Source: Buttiauxella gaviniae (GTDB taxonomy: Bacteria; Pseudomonadota; Gammaproteobacteria; Enterobacterales; Enterobacteriaceae). From it: DNA of 64,000 nt. Under the pieces are notes generated by a model that was not told where the DNA came from, did no database searches, and saw nothing but the letters and a program-made list of their open reading frames with translations. The stretch is taken from contig NZ_JBFMVT010000002.1 in NCBI RefSeq assembly GCF_040786275.1, positions 558,001-622,000 of the forward strand, in the 5' to 3' direction. Every line of letters begins with the position of its first letter. Position 1 is the stretch's first letter. Below are positions 17,792 through 28,370 of this stretch, piece by piece. A program made the translations under genes and the position numbers.

Positions 17792-19792
17792 GTGAAACAC
17801 ACCCCTATACAATCTGCCAACCTGGACTTCAATGAAGAGGGTACACCTGTATCCCGAGAGTTCGATGACGTGTACTTCTCTAATGATAATGGACTGGAGG
17901 AAACTCGTTATGTCTTTCTTGGGGGAAATCGTCTGTCAGAGCGTTTCGCAACCCACGAACGGGCGTTATTTGTCGTCGGAGAAAGCGGCTTCGGTACCGG
18001 CCTTAACTTTTTGACTTTATGGCAGGCCTTTGATGATTTTTGCAAAAATCAGCCGCAGGCCACGCTCAAACGCCTGCATTTTATTAGTTTTGAAAAATTC
18101 CCACTGACTGCAAAAGATTTAAGTGCCGCACATGCACACTGGCCGGAACTCGCAGAATTTGCAGCACAATTGCAGCAGCAATGGCCGCTGCCGATGGCTG
18201 GTTGTCATCGTCTTTTGCTGGCCGATGGACGCATCACGCTCGATCTCTGGTTCGGGGATATTAACGAACTGATACCGCAGTTAGATGACACTTTAAATAA
18301 TCAGGTCGATGCCTGGTTCCTTGATGGTTTCGCCCCATCAAAAAACCCGGACATGTGGACGCCACAACTGTTTAGTGCAATGGCAAAACTGGCCCGTACC
18401 GGCGGCACTCTGGCGACATTTACCTGCGCCGGGTTTGTGCGCCGTGGCCTGATTGACGCTGGTTTCACAATGACTAAAAGCAAAGGCTTTGGGCGTAAGC
18501 GGGAAATGCTAACGGGCGTGATGGAAAAAGCGCTGGAAACGCCGGCACGCACACCGTGGTACGCCCGCAGTGGCGCGCAAGAAAAAGAGGTTGCCATTGT
18601 GGGCGGCGGCGTTGCCAGCGCCCTGCTTTCACTCGCTTTACTGCGTCGTGGCTGGCAAGTTACGCTTTACTGCGAAGACAGCGCCCCTGCCCTTGGCGCT
18701 TCCGGCAACCGTCAGGGCGCGCTTTACCCATTGCTCAATACCCACAGCACCACGTTAACAAACTTTTTCAGCACCGCATTTACTTTCGCCCGTCGCGTAT
18801 ACGACACATTGCCCGTGGAGTTTGATCATGACTGGTGCGGGGTGACGCAGTTGGGCTGGGATGAAAAGAGCCAACATAAAATCGATCAAATGCTGAGCCT
18901 TGAATTCCCTGAGCTACTCGCTCACGCCGTAAATGCCGAAACGGTTGCGGAACAATGCGGCGTAGAAACGGGTCACGGAGGTGCAACTTACCCCCTCGGT
19001 GGCTGGCTGTGTCCGGCGCAACTGACTGCGGGCGCTTTAGCGCTTGCGGAGAAAATGGGGCTAAAAACGCATTATCAACATTGTGTGGAAACGCTCATCC
19101 AGACGCCGCAGGCGTGGGAATTATCGTTTACTGAACACGCTCCGAAACAACACGCGGCGGTGGTTTTAGCCAACGGCTATAAAATTAATAAATTCACGCA
19201 AACAGAGAAATTACCGGTGTCTGCGGTGGGCGGTCAGGTCAGCCATATCCCAACCAGCCCCTCTCTTGCAAAACTGCGCCAGGTCCTGTGTTACGACGGT
19301 TATTTGACGCCGCAAAACCCCAATAATCAGCATCATTGTATCGGGGCAAGTTACCAGCGTGGCGTCGAAAATATGCGTTATAACGATGAGGATCAGCACT
19401 ACAACCGTCAGCGTTTAATTAACTGCCTGCCGGAAATGTCCTGGCCGCACGAGGTGGACGTGTCAGCAGGTGAAGCACGTTGTGGCGTACGCTGTGCAAC
19501 ACGCGACCACTTGCCAATTATCGGGAGTGTCCCCCGCTATGAGGCAACGCTTGAAACTTACGCTACGCTTGTAGAAAACCACGATAACGCCCAAACCGCA
19601 CCGGTTTATCCGAATCTGTTTATGCTTGCAGGGCTGGGTTCACGAGGTTTGTGCAGCGCCCCATTGGCGGCGGAGATTCTGGCGGCACAAATGAGCGATG
19701 AGCCGATTCCAATGGATAGTGAAACGCTGGCTGCGTTGAGTCCAAATCGGTTCTGGGTGCGGAAGTTATTGAAAGGGAGAGAAGTGAAATAG
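17792..19792 (+). CDS. mnmC: MnmC, bifunctional tRNA mnm5s2U biosynthesis protein
   Basis: Completes the 5-methylaminomethyl-2-thiouridine modification at tRNA position 34. The N-terminal domain (about residues 1-245) is a SAM methyltransferase with [14 protein letters not shown]. The C-terminal domain is an FAD oxidoreductase with [18 protein letters not shown] and the [14 protein letters not shown] motif that removes the carboxymethyl group. The start is a GTG giving (V/M)[12 protein letters not shown] (666 residues); the frame is open 20 codons upstream, but the family starts here. Confidence 0.96.
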   Translation: MKHTPIQSANLDFNEEGTPVSREFDDVYFSNDNGLEETRYVFLGGNRLSERFATHERALFVVGESGFGTGLNFLTLWQAFDDFCKNQPQATLKRLHFISFEKFPLTAKDLSAAHAHWPELAEFAAQLQQQWPLPMAGCHRLLLADGRITLDLWFGDINELIPQLDDTLNNQVDAWFLDGFAPSKNPDMWTPQLFSAMAKLARTGGTLATFTCAGFVRRGLIDAGFTMTKSKGFGRKREMLTGVMEKALETPARTPWYARSGAQEKEVAIVGGGVASALLSLALLRRGWQVTLYCEDSAPALGASGNRQGALYPLLNTHSTTLTNFFSTAFTFARRVYDTLPVEFDHDWCGVTQLGWDEKSQHKIDQMLSLEFPELLAHAVNAETVAEQCGVETGHGGATYPLGGWLCPAQLTAGALALAEKMGLKTHYQHCVETLIQTPQAWELSFTEHAPKQHAAVVLANGYKINKFTQTEKLPVSAVGGQVSHIPTSPSLAKLRQVLCYDGYLTPQNPNNQHHCIGASYQRGVENMRYNDEDQHYNRQRLINCLPEMSWPHEVDVSAGEARCGVRCATRDHLPIIGSVPRYEATLETYATLVENHDNAQTAPVYPNLFMLAGLGSRGLCSAPLAAEILAAQMSDEPIPMDSETLAALSPNRFWVRKLLKGREVK

Positions 19793-19810
19793 TCCGGCTC
19801 CGGACGCACT

Positions 19811-19895
19811 GACCCCCTCCCAACCTCCCCCTTGCCAGGGGGAGGAGTTTACGGCTCCCTCCCCTTGCCAGGGGAGGGTTGGGGTGGGGTCCGGA
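19811..19895. repeat. GACCCC-bounded composite GC-rich palindromic repeat, copy B
   Basis: Outer arms GACCCCCTCCCAACC and GGTTGGGGTGGGGTC enclose two hairpins, CTCCCCCTTGCCAGGGGGAG and CCCTCCCCTTGCCAGGGGAG. It sits between the converging mnmC and yfcL genes. Confidence 0.85.
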
Positions 19896-19940
19896 CTCCG
19901 ATCAATCCCTCACCCTACAGAGCGAGGGTGAAAATTAGCG

Positions 19941-20219
19941 CTACTTAAACTGCGCCTGCTGATACAAATTATCCCACATACCCAGCACTAAAGACTGGTC
20001 GCGTGGGGAAAGCTCACCGGCCTGAATCGCTTTTTCAAGGCCATTTGACACCGCAGTATGCAGCGCATCTGGACTATGATCTTCACCGTGCTCCAGCTCC
20101 GCTACCGCCAGAGTCAGATGGCCGCGCAGATAACCGCTGGCAAACAGTTCATCATCACTGGCCGTCTCAACCATTCCATCAATTAGCGCCAGAATGCGTG
20201 TTTCAAATTCCGCGATCAT
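19941..20219 (-). CDS. yfcL: YfcL family protein
   Basis: Small soluble protein of 92 residues with no established function. The acidic, helical sequence [26 protein letters not shown] and the C-terminal [16 protein letters not shown] match the YfcL family. It is the last gene of the aroC-mepA-yfcA-epmC-yfcL run, 26 bases after epmC, in the Escherichia order. Confidence 0.9.
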   Translation of the reverse strand: MIAEFETRILALIDGMVETASDDELFASGYLRGHLTLAVAELEHGEDHSPDALHTAVSNGLEKAIQAGELSPRDQSLVLGMWDNLYQQAQFK

Positions 20220-20245
20220 CGTACTTCCTCTTCATATGCAGGTGT

Positions 20246-20809
20246 TTAGTTTAAATCTTCCGGCCACGGGAACAGGTCTGCTGTTAACGGCGGCGTTTTA
20301 TAAAAATCACGTAGCGCGGCAATTAAGCGCGCCGGGCGTGGAGGAATCCCCTGCTCCAGGTAAATCATCACCTGGGCGTGAACGCGGCGCTGGAACACAA
20401 CTCTGTCTGGTTCAAAATCACCGCTCAGGTTGTCACAGCTAACGTTGAACGGAAAATTCGCCGCCACGCAGAACAGCCAGTCCAGCGCCTGAGGTTTCAC
20501 TTCCACATCTTCGAACTGGCACTGCGTTTGCGCATCGCGCCCGTCCGGGCAATACCAGTAACCGAAGTCCACCAGCTTGCGGCGTTCAGCCCCGGCGATG
20601 CACCAGTGGGAAATCTCATGAATTCCGCTGGCATAAAAACCATGAGCGAAAACGATACGGTTATACGGCAGCTCTTCGTCTGCTGGAAGATAGATCGGTT
20701 CGTCGTCGCCTTTAATCAGACGTGTATTAAATTCGTCTTTAAAGCAGTTATCGAAAATATCGATAAGGTCTTGATAATGGTGTTCTGTCGTCATCGTCGC
20801 TGTAGTCAT
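20246..20809 (-). CDS. epmC: EpmC, elongation factor P hydroxylase
   Basis: Hydroxylates the beta-lysyl-lysine of elongation factor P, the last step of EF-P modification after EpmA and EpmB. Visible metal-binding candidates are in HEISHWCIAG and the FAHGFYASGIHE stretch; WYCPDGRDAQTQ and EPDRVVFQRRVHAQV are family signatures. Two starts are possible: the ATG used here (187 residues), one base after the yfcA stop and preceded by GGGGGTAG, or an internal ATG at 20794 giving 182 residues as in Escherichia but with no clear ribosome site. Confidence 0.93.
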   Translation of the reverse strand: MTTATMTTEHHYQDLIDIFDNCFKDEFNTRLIKGDDEPIYLPADEELPYNRIVFAHGFYASGIHEISHWCIAGAERRKLVDFGYWYCPDGRDAQTQCQFEDVEVKPQALDWLFCVAANFPFNVSCDNLSGDFEPDRVVFQRRVHAQVMIYLEQGIPPRPARLIAALRDFYKTPPLTADLFPWPEDLN

Positions 20810-20810
20810 A

Positions 20811-21608
20811 TTAAGCTACCCCCAACCAATGGAGGATCTCCGTTCCGTGGCTATCAAATATGAGTTTGGCACTCATCACCGCCGACACGATTACAATCAT
20901 CGGACGGATCAGTTTTTGCCCTTTACTCAACACAAGGCGCGAGCCCATTCGCGCCCCTAAAAACTGCCCGGCCATCATCACAAAGCCGGTTCCCCAAATC
21001 ACTTTCCCGCCAATAATAAACAGCAGTAAACCGCCCAGGTTAGACGTGGCGTTTAAGACTTTGGCGTGCGCGGTCGATTTGGCGAGGTTAAAGCCGCAAA
21101 GCGTAACAAACGCCAGCGCATAAAAAGAACCGGCACCTGGGCCAAAGAAGCCGTCGTAAAAACCAACACAGCCACCGGCCACCAGGGCAAAAGGCAAGCC
21201 ATATAAACGACGCTGCCGATCCTCTTCACCCAGTTTTGGCATCAATAAAAAGTACAGCCCAATACAGATCACCAGCAGCGGCAGGATTTGGCGCAATACG
21301 TCTGATTTTACAAACTGAACCAGCAAAGCCCCGCTCGTTGAGCCAATAAACGTCATCAGAATATTCAGTTTCTGATCTTTCAGGCTCACCACTTTTCGGC
21401 GAATAAAATAGAGCGAGGAGGAGACCGAGCCACCACATGCCTGAAGTTTATTGGTTGCTAAAGCATGCGCAGGTGACATTCCCGTCGCTAATAACGCGGG
21501 TATGGTGATCAAACCACCGCCACCCGCCAGTGAATCAATAAATCCCGCAAGCAGAGCGACAAAAAACAGCGCCACCAGCATCAGGGGTGAAACCATAAAC
21601 CATTCCAT
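20811..21608 (-). CDS. yfcA: YfcA, TSUP (TauE/SafE) family membrane transporter
   Basis: Inner-membrane protein of the TSUP family, whose members move sulfur-containing or organic anions; the substrate here is unknown. The 265 residues show about eight hydrophobic helices and the two internal repeats of the family: AGFIDSLAGGGGLITIPALL and GCVGFYDGFFGPGAGSFYAL, each with the Gly-rich signature. It sits between mepA and epmC with very short spacings (11 and 1 bases), so it is part of the aroC operon. Confidence 0.93.
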   Translation of the reverse strand: MEWFMVSPLMLVALFFVALLAGFIDSLAGGGGLITIPALLATGMSPAHALATNKLQACGGSVSSSLYFIRRKVVSLKDQKLNILMTFIGSTSGALLVQFVKSDVLRQILPLLVICIGLYFLLMPKLGEEDRQRRLYGLPFALVAGGCVGFYDGFFGPGAGSFYALAFVTLCGFNLAKSTAHAKVLNATSNLGGLLLFIIGGKVIWGTGFVMMAGQFLGARMGSRLVLSKGQKLIRPMIVIVSAVMSAKLIFDSHGTEILHWLGVA

Positions 21609-21619
21609 GAACTTATCCG

Positions 21620-22444
21620 TCAGAGTTCGTGATTATCCAACAATGCCTGACAAGAGGCGGGTAAAGGCGGTGGCGTTTTCTTTTTCGGCGCGCTACTTCC
21701 CGGCGGTGGCGGCGCAAACCAACTTTGCAATTCGGCACCACAGCCATCGCCTGGCGGCGGTAAAGGCTGATCTTCGCACTCAAGGCTATCTGCCGGGCAA
21801 CGCAGGCGAACATGCATATGCGCCCGATGGGCAAACCACGGGCGAACTTTACGCAGCCAGTCGCGGTCAGCCCCGGCATCCAGACAAAGCTGTTGCTTAA
21901 TCGCCGGATTGACGAAGATGCGCGTTACATCGTTGTCTTTCGCCGCGAGTTTAATCAGGCTGCTGATTTCCGGTTGCCACAGGCGCGGAACCACATGCTG
22001 ATTGTCGCTGGCGACTAAATCCAGCGCTTGCGGTTTAAGCAACTGCGCCGAGGTCCAGCGCGCTTTAGGAAGTTGCAGGAAAATATCAACGTCCAGACCG
22101 CTTTGGTGGCTGGCGTGGCCTGAGTTAAAACGCCCGCCGGCCGCCATCCCCATATCGCCAATCAGCAATGTTCCCAAACCGAGCTGCGTTGTCTGGTTGC
22201 TCAAGCGCTGGATAAACATCACTAAATCCGGATGACCGAAATAGCGACGTTGATCCTGACGCATGACTTGATAGCGAGGATCGTTGAGCGGTAACGCATG
22301 GGCTCCCACAATGCAGCCGTTAGAAAATGCGCCGATGGATTGCGGGCTACCGGCAATCGGATGGCTAATTTTCTGCCACGGCGTTGCCGCAAAAGTTGTG
22401 GCGCTGACCAGCAGTGCCAGCAGCCCCACGAGCATTTTTTTCAT
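21620..22444 (-). CDS. mepA: MepA, penicillin-insensitive murein endopeptidase
   Basis: Periplasmic zinc LAS metallopeptidase that cuts D-Ala-meso-DAP cross-links in peptidoglycan. The precursor (274 residues) has the signal peptide [19 protein letters not shown]. Zinc and catalytic residues are visible in [20 protein letters not shown] and in [12 protein letters not shown]. The frame stays open 16 codons upstream into aroC, but this ATG gives the family length and a proper signal peptide. It lies 4 bases after the aroC stop. Confidence 0.96.
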   Translation of the reverse strand: MKKMLVGLLALLVSATTFAATPWQKISHPIAGSPQSIGAFSNGCIVGAHALPLNDPRYQVMRQDQRRYFGHPDLVMFIQRLSNQTTQLGLGTLLIGDMGMAAGGRFNSGHASHQSGLDVDIFLQLPKARWTSAQLLKPQALDLVASDNQHVVPRLWQPEISSLIKLAAKDNDVTRIFVNPAIKQQLCLDAGADRDWLRKVRPWFAHRAHMHVRLRCPADSLECEDQPLPPPGDGCGAELQSWFAPPPPGSSAPKKKTPPPLPASCQALLDNHEL

Positions 22445-22448
22445 CGCA

Positions 22449-23534
22449 TTACCAGCGCGGCAAAGAACAATTAACGTCAGCATTTTGAGCACGCTGGCGC
22501 AGCATGTGATCCATCAAAACAATCGCTAACATGGCTTCGGCGATCGGTACCGCACGAATACCCACGCAAGGATCGTGGCGACCACGGGTCACCATCTCCA
22601 CTTCTTCGCCTTCGCGATTGATGGTGCGCCCCGGAACCATAATGCTGGATGTCGGTTTCAGCGCCATATTCGCCACAATTTGCTGGCCGCTACTGATGCC
22701 GCCCAAAATGCCGCCTGCGTGATTGCTCTGGAAACCCTCTTTGGTGATTTCGTCACGGTTTTGGCTGCCGCGCAGGTTAACCACACCAAAGCCTTCGCCG
22801 ATTTCCACCCCTTTCACCGCATTGATGCTCATCAGCGCGTGGGCGATATCCGCATCTAAGCGGTCAAACACCGGCTCGCCAAGACCCGGCGGGACGTTAT
22901 CTGCCACCACGGTCACTTTCGCCCCGATGGAGTCGCCCTCTTTTTTCAGCGCGCGCATCAGTTCATCAAGCGTTTCGATTTTGTCCGGATCCGGGCAGAA
23001 GAACGGGTTCTGTTCAACCTGATCCCAATCTTTGATTTCCAGCGGCACATCGCCCATCTGCGTCAGGCAACCACGGATGGTAATACCGTATTTATGCGCC
23101 AGATATTTTTTAGCGATGGCACCTGCGGCAACGCGCATAGCGGTTTCACGCGCCGAAGAACGGCCACCGCCACGATAATCGCGCACGCCGTATTTTTGTT
23201 CATAGGTGTAATCCGCATGCCCCGGACGGAACACGTCTTTGATAGCGCTGTAATCCTGCGAACGCTGATCGGTATTTTCAATCAGTAAACCAATGCTGGT
23301 TCCCGTCGTCACTCCTTCAAAGACACCGGAGAGAATTTTCACCTGATCCGGCTCACGACGTTGCGTGGTGTAACGGGAAGTCCCTGGGCGGCGGCGATCG
23401 AGATCGTGTTGCAAATCAGCTTCGGTGAGGGGAATGCCCGGCGGCACGCCGTCAACAATACAGCCCAACGCGATACCGTGAGATTCACCAAACGTTGTTA
23501 CGCGAAATACCTGTCCAATTGAGTTTCCTGCCAT
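22449..23534 (-). CDS. aroC: AroC, chorismate synthase
   Basis: Last enzyme of the shikimate pathway, turning EPSP into chorismate with reduced FMN. The 361 residues start [20 protein letters not shown], which contains the first signature with the conserved His; [20 protein letters not shown] and the C-terminal [19 protein letters not shown] give the other two family signatures. It lies downstream of prmB and upstream of mepA, as in Escherichia. Confidence 0.98.
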   Translation of the reverse strand: MAGNSIGQVFRVTTFGESHGIALGCIVDGVPPGIPLTEADLQHDLDRRRPGTSRYTTQRREPDQVKILSGVFEGVTTGTSIGLLIENTDQRSQDYSAIKDVFRPGHADYTYEQKYGVRDYRGGGRSSARETAMRVAAGAIAKKYLAHKYGITIRGCLTQMGDVPLEIKDWDQVEQNPFFCPDPDKIETLDELMRALKKEGDSIGAKVTVVADNVPPGLGEPVFDRLDADIAHALMSINAVKGVEIGEGFGVVNLRGSQNRDEITKEGFQSNHAGGILGGISSGQQIVANMALKPTSSIMVPGRTINREGEEVEMVTRGRHDPCVGIRAVPIAEAMLAIVLMDHMLRQRAQNADVNCSLPRW

Positions 23535-23590
23535 CTTCTGTCACGGCTCCTTACCGTTGTCATTTTTCGTTGTGTTGTGAACAAAAGAAG

Positions 23591-23608
23591 ACGGGCCATA
23601 AGGCCCGC
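23591..23608. terminator. Stem-loop between prmB and aroC
   Basis: Arms ACGGGCC and GGCCCGC around ATAA; on the minus strand it is followed by TCTTCTTTTG. Possible weak terminator or attenuation point before aroC. Confidence 0.5.
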
Positions 23609-23617
23609 CAGCACAGA

Positions 23618-24550
23618 TTAATCTTTGTAGATGCTGAAATGTTCACGCGCGTCGATCAGCTGCGATTTGGTCAGCATAAAGACGCCGTCACCGCCGTTGT
23701 CGAACTCAAGCCATGTGAACGGCACATCAGGGTACTGCTCCATCAGATGTACCATGCTGTTTCCGACTTCACAAATCAGCACACCGCCATCGGCGAGGTA
23801 ATCCGGGGCGCATGCCAGAATGCGACGCGCCAGCTTCAGGCCATCGCTGCCTGCAGCCAAACCTAATTCAGGCTCGAAACGGAATTCACCCGGCAGGTCA
23901 GACATATCTTCCGCATCCACATACGGCGGATTGGTGACGATAACGTCGTACTGCACTTTTGGCAGGTCACGGAACAAGTCTGAACGAATTGGCGTGACCT
24001 GGTTTTCCAGACCGTGCTCAGCGATGTTCTGCTCGGCAACCGCCAGCGCATCGAGAGAAATATCGACCGCATCCACTTCTGCATTCTGGAATTCATAAGC
24101 ACAGGCGATAGCGATACAGCCGCTACCGGTGCACATATCCAGAATATGCTGAGGTTCGTTATCAAACAGCCCTGCAAAACGGTTGGTGATCAGCTCACCA
24201 ATCGGTGAACGCGGCACCAGCACACGCTCATCAACATAAAATTCGTGGCCGCAGAACCAGGCTTTGTTGGTCAGATAAGCGACCGGGATGCGCTCATTGA
24301 CGCGGCGAATCACGCGCTCAACAATACGGTGACGTTCGCTTGGGGTCAGACGCGCGGTGCGCATGTCTTCAGGAATATCCAGCGGCAGATAGAGGCTTGG
24401 CAGCACTAACTGAACGGCTTCGTCCCACGGGTTATCGGTGCCGTGGCCATACCAGATGTTGGCGGCGCTAAAACGACTGACTGCCCAGCGCAGCATATCT
24501 TGAATGGTGTGCAGCTCATTTACTGCCTCATCGACGAAAATTTTATCCAC
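23618..24550 (-). CDS. prmB: PrmB, 50S ribosomal protein uL3 glutamine methyltransferase
   Basis: N5-glutamine methyltransferase that modifies ribosomal protein L3. The 310-residue protein has the SAM-binding core with [19 protein letters not shown] (motif I) and the substrate-glutamine motif [12 protein letters not shown]. The helical N-domain (residues 1-90) matches PrmB rather than the related PrmC. It is divergent from smrB and precedes aroC. Confidence 0.97.
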   Translation of the reverse strand: MDKIFVDEAVNELHTIQDMLRWAVSRFSAANIWYGHGTDNPWDEAVQLVLPSLYLPLDIPEDMRTARLTPSERHRIVERVIRRVNERIPVAYLTNKAWFCGHEFYVDERVLVPRSPIGELITNRFAGLFDNEPQHILDMCTGSGCIAIACAYEFQNAEVDAVDISLDALAVAEQNIAEHGLENQVTPIRSDLFRDLPKVQYDVIVTNPPYVDAEDMSDLPGEFRFEPELGLAAGSDGLKLARRILACAPDYLADGGVLICEVGNSMVHLMEQYPDVPFTWLEFDNGGDGVFMLTKSQLIDAREHFSIYKD

Positions 24551-24721
24551 GTTGCCCTCCGCAGGCCGTTCGCGCTAATTCAATAATCGATTAGTTTGCC
24601 ATGAAGGCCGCGACAAATCAGCATTTCAATCACTGCCATTGTGGGGAAAATTGCGTTTTATTTAGTGATGGACGGCAAACCAGGTAAACTGGTGAGATAG
24701 CGAATGCGAGACGAGAAACAA

Positions 24722-25273
24722 ATGAAAAAGAAAACTCCGCTCAGCGTAGATGACAGGAATCTTTTCCGTGATTTGATGAGTGGCACAAAAAAATTGGCCC
24801 AGGACACCATTGTGCACCGCCCCCTGCGCAAGAAAGTCCAGGAAGTTCCGGTAAAACGACTGTTACAAGAACAGGCCGACGCGAGCCACTATTTTTCCGA
24901 TGAATTCCAGCCCCGCCTGGCAACGGAAGGCCCGACGCGCTATGTGCGCGAAGACGTCAGCCATTTTGAGCTTAAAAAAATTCGTCGCGGGGATTACTCG
25001 CCCGAACTGTTCCTCGATTTGCATGGCCTGACGCAGCTACAAGCGAAACAGGAATTAGGGGCGCTGATTGCAGCCTGCCGTCGTGAACATGTCTTTTGCG
25101 CCTGCGTGATGCACGGGCATGGCAAACACGTTCTGAAGCAGCAGACGCCGCTTTGGCTGGCGCAACACCCACATGTGATGGCGTTTCATCAGGCGCCTAA
25201 AGAGTACGGCGGAGATGCGGCCTTGCTGGTGTTGATTGAAATTGAAGAGTGGCTGCCGCCGGAGTTGCCTTAG
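24722..25273 (+). CDS. smrB: SmrB, ribosome rescue factor Smr endonuclease
   Basis: Endonuclease that cleaves mRNA at collided ribosomes (established for Escherichia SmrB). The 183-residue protein begins [19 protein letters not shown]. It has an N-terminal ribosome-binding helix region and a C-terminal Smr domain with [14 protein letters not shown] and the [14 protein letters not shown] motif. The frame is open 6 codons upstream; this ATG matches the family length. Divergent from prmB. Confidence 0.96.
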   Translation: MKKKTPLSVDDRNLFRDLMSGTKKLAQDTIVHRPLRKKVQEVPVKRLLQEQADASHYFSDEFQPRLATEGPTRYVREDVSHFELKKIRRGDYSPELFLDLHGLTQLQAKQELGALIAACRREHVFCACVMHGHGKHVLKQQTPLWLAQHPHVMAFHQAPKEYGGDAALLVLIEIEEWLPPELP

Positions 25274-25413
25274 TTTTGAGTGTTCACCATGTCTCCGAAC
25301 AAGTGTTCAGTTCCCGTGCGTTCGGCTTTTCCATGCAATTACAGCTAACGATGAACGTATCAAGGGCGTTGCTGCAAAATCTGAAGCGATACTGTGTCAG
25401 AGAAGGGGCAGTT

Positions 25414-25452
25414 AGCTCCTCCACCTGGCAAGGGGGAGGCTGGGTGGGGGTC
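25414..25452. repeat. GACCCC-type GC-rich repeat, truncated copy C
   Basis: Only one half of the composite element is present: an AGCTCCTCC arm, the CTGGCAAGGGGGAG hairpin core and the outer arm GGCTGGGTGGGGGTC. It is enclosed by a separate inverted repeat, GTGTCAGA at 25394-25401 and TCTGACAC at 25460-25467. Confidence 0.75.
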
Positions 25453-25491
25453 ATTTATTTCTGACACTGACTAGCCAACACCATAAATACA

Positions 25492-25518
25492 AAAAGAGCC
25501 GCATTGTGCGGCTCTTTT
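25492..25518. terminator. Bidirectional terminator between smrB and sixA
   Basis: AAAAGAGCCGCA and TGCGGCTCTTTT form a 12-base perfect stem with A and T runs on both sides, usable from either strand. Confidence 0.9.
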
Positions 25519-25535
25519 GTTCATGCTTACGGCTT

Positions 25536-26024
25536 TCAGATAGCTTTAGCGACCTTCAAATTGCACGGGCTCATTTGCCAGTTGAACACCCCTTTCCCAG
25601 TTTCAGGATCAAGAGTGACATTAGCAATGGCCGAGGTACTGAACATCGGCGGTGTCTCTTCTGGGCAGAGCTCAGACACCAGATAGCCGACCAACGGCAA
25701 GTGAGAAATCACCAGTGCCGATTCAACCCCTTCATTGGCGAGCGCTTGTAAATAGCAGCCCACCAGGCCCACATCGCCGCACGGCGTCAATTCCGGCAGA
25801 ATGTCTTCTTTACCTGGAAGAGGCAGTGCTTCCCGCACAACATCCAGGGTTTGTTCGGCTCGCAGGTAAGGGCTCACCAGAACACGTTCGATATCCACAA
25901 CCTGATCTTTCAACCAGGTCGCCATAACACGGGATTCATCACAGCCACACTGGGTGAGTGGACGTACCGAGTCGCTGGCGGCATCGAGTGCTGCGTCGCC
26001 GTGACGCATGATAAAAACTTGCAT
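25536..26024 (-). CDS. sixA: SixA, phosphohistidine phosphatase
   Basis: Removes phosphate from histidine in HPt domains or the nitrogen phosphotransferase protein NPr, damping phosphorelays. The 162-residue protein has the histidine-phosphatase motif MRHGD with the nucleophile His8, the second histidine in ALVISHLPLVGYLV, and the arginine-bearing VSPYLRAEQT. It lies between smrB and fadJ, as in Escherichia. Confidence 0.96.
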   Translation of the reverse strand: MQVFIMRHGDAALDAASDSVRPLTQCGCDESRVMATWLKDQVVDIERVLVSPYLRAEQTLDVVREALPLPGKEDILPELTPCGDVGLVGCYLQALANEGVESALVISHLPLVGYLVSELCPEETPPMFSTSAIANVTLDPETGKGVFNWQMSPCNLKVAKAI

Positions 26025-26246
26025 ATTGCACCGCTTTTGTTAACCAGGAATGCTTGAATCCCCCTAAAACCTGAGAGGAGAAATTCAGCAGCCGGGCATT
26101 GTGCCTTATCCGTACATCGAATGAAACGCTGTTTTTTACCTCAATGGTGCAAGTATAGTCAATCACTGTTTACTAAATGACCGACCAGCATCCATTCACC
26201 GAGTCATAAACTCATGTTTCTTTGACTACAACTTCCTCTCTGGGGT

Positions 26247-28370
26247 TCACTCTTCCCGGAACTTTCGTTGACCTTCCACCATTTGTAAAAGTCCATCGCA
26301 GGGGGCAAAACGCTCCCCGTACTGACTGGCCAGGCGTTGCAATTGCGCGACGACTTCACTCGCGCCCAGAGTATCCATATAACGGAACGGGCCACCGAGG
26401 AACGGTGGGAAACCAATGCCGAACACGCCACCGATATCACCATCGCGAGCGTTGCGAACCACACCTTCGTCAAGACAGCGAGCAGCTTCATTAAGCATCA
26501 TCATGACACAACGTTGTGCGATCTCTTTTTCTGCCAGTTGCCCTTTGGGCGAAACGCCTAACAGAGTATAAATTGCAGGGTCTACCTGCTTTTTGCTTCT
26601 ACTCCCTTTCGCAGGGTAAAGATAGAAACCTCGCCCATTTTTTCTACCTTTGCGATCGTCGTTCAGTATTGCTGCAATATTTTGCGGGGCGGCAAAACGA
26701 TCGCCATAAGCATGCTGAAGTATAGGACCAATTTTAGTTCCCACATCGATTCCTACCTCATCCAAAAGTTGGATTGGGCCGACGGGAAAACCAAACGCTA
26801 CCAGCGCATTATCAATTTTATCGACAGGTTCCCCCTCCACCAGGCAACGCATCGCTTCGTTAACGTAAGGAGCCAGAATACGGTTGACGTAAAACCCAGC
26901 GCTGTCGCCAACCACAATCGGCGTTTTGCCCTGCTTTTTAGCCAGCGAAACCGTTGTGGAAATTGTTTCTGCGCTGGTTCCTGCGTGGGGAATAACTTCC
27001 ACCAATGGCATTTTATCCACCGGGCTAAAGTAGTGCAGGCCAATTATCTGTTCTGGCCGCGCGGCGTTTGCCGCTATATCGGCGATAGGCAGTGAAGAGG
27101 TATTTGAGGCAAAAATCGTATGCGGCGCGGCATTTTGTTCAATTTCCGCCACCATCTTTTGCTTGAGAGCGAGATCCTCAAAAACGGCTTCCACCATAAT
27201 GTCACGGTTATGGAAACCCTGGTAATCCGTTCCGCCGGAGATGCGCGCCATTTCGCGCTGGCGCTCCGCCGCTTTCATATGGCGATGACGCACTTTTTTA
27301 TCCAGCAGATCCCAACTGTATTTCAGGGCGTGATTAATGCCGTCATCATTAATATCTTTAATACGCACCGGCAGCTTGCCTTTCGTGGCGGTGACAAATG
27401 CGATACCGCCGCCCATCAATCCGCCGCCTAATACACCCACCGCGTTTATCGGGCGCGGTTGGGCATCGGCCCCGTGCTCTTTTTTGAGTTCGGTACTGGC
27501 AAAGAATAGGCCGCGTAATGCCGAGGATTGAGGCGTCATTGCCAGTTCGCCAAAGGCTTTCGCTTCCGCCTCGTAGCCGCTAAAACTCCCCTGCCCCAGG
27601 CCCGTTTTTATCACATCAATAATGCGTTGGGTGGCAGGATAATTTCCGCGCGTTTTCTGCTCGGTTTTTTTACTGACAACATTAAATAATAGGGTACGGC
27701 CAAGCGGCCCGGCCAGAATCCGCTCACGAACCGGCAATGTGCGCGATGGCTGGCGCCCTTTTAAGACGCGCTCAACGGCCGCAGCCAACAAAATCGATTG
27801 CGGCACCACTTCATCCACCAGCCCCAATTTTAGCGCCTGGCGCGGGCGTAGCTGCTTGCCCGTCAGAATGATATCCAACGCATTGCTGACACCAATCAAA
27901 CGCGGCAGGCGCTGCGTGCCGCCGGAACCGGGCAGCAAACCCAGTTGCACTTCAGGCAGCCCGAGTTTGGTTTTTTCATCATCAGTACAAATACGTGAAT
28001 GGCATGCCAGCGCTAGCTCTAGCCCGCCGCCGAGGCACGCGCCGTGAATAGCCGCGACAACCGGAATGGGCAGGGCCGCAATTTCCGCCATGATTTGCTG
28101 GCCTTGATGCGCCAGTTTCTGTGCCTCAAGCGCCGTCTTACACTGGGCGATCATGTTGATATCTGCGCCCGCAATAAAATTATCTGGCTTACCTGAGATA
28201 AAAATCAGGCCTTGCAGCGCCGAATTGTCGCGAATTTGTTTGATGATATTGTGCACTTCAGGCCCGAAAGAGGCTTTCAGCGTGTTCATCTTTTCGCCCG
28301 GCACATCAATAGTCACCACGGCAATGTTATCGAGGCGAATATGTAAGTTGAAAGCAGAAGTCTGTTCCAT
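26247..28370 (-). CDS. fadJ: FadJ, multifunctional fatty-acid oxidation complex alpha subunit
   Basis: Alpha subunit of the anaerobic beta-oxidation complex: enoyl-CoA hydratase, 3-hydroxyacyl-CoA dehydrogenase and epimerase. In 707 residues the N-terminal crotonase domain shows [12 protein letters not shown] and [16 protein letters not shown]. The NAD-binding start of the dehydrogenase is at [17 protein letters not shown] (about residue 310), and the catalytic [13 protein letters not shown] follows. Its ATG overlaps the fadI stop as TAATG. FadR repression is expected through the fadI promoter. Confidence 0.97.
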   Translation of the reverse strand: MEQTSAFNLHIRLDNIAVVTIDVPGEKMNTLKASFGPEVHNIIKQIRDNSALQGLIFISGKPDNFIAGADINMIAQCKTALEAQKLAHQGQQIMAEIAALPIPVVAAIHGACLGGGLELALACHSRICTDDEKTKLGLPEVQLGLLPGSGGTQRLPRLIGVSNALDIILTGKQLRPRQALKLGLVDEVVPQSILLAAAVERVLKGRQPSRTLPVRERILAGPLGRTLLFNVVSKKTEQKTRGNYPATQRIIDVIKTGLGQGSFSGYEAEAKAFGELAMTPQSSALRGLFFASTELKKEHGADAQPRPINAVGVLGGGLMGGGIAFVTATKGKLPVRIKDINDDGINHALKYSWDLLDKKVRHRHMKAAERQREMARISGGTDYQGFHNRDIMVEAVFEDLALKQKMVAEIEQNAAPHTIFASNTSSLPIADIAANAARPEQIIGLHYFSPVDKMPLVEVIPHAGTSAETISTTVSLAKKQGKTPIVVGDSAGFYVNRILAPYVNEAMRCLVEGEPVDKIDNALVAFGFPVGPIQLLDEVGIDVGTKIGPILQHAYGDRFAAPQNIAAILNDDRKGRKNGRGFYLYPAKGSRSKKQVDPAIYTLLGVSPKGQLAEKEIAQRCVMMMLNEAARCLDEGVVRNARDGDIGGVFGIGFPPFLGGPFRYMDTLGASEVVAQLQRLASQYGERFAPCDGLLQMVEGQRKFREE

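Noticed and set aside
26682-27095. 137-codon open frame antisense to fadJ
   Set aside because: Shadow frame in a fully conserved gene, with no independent support.
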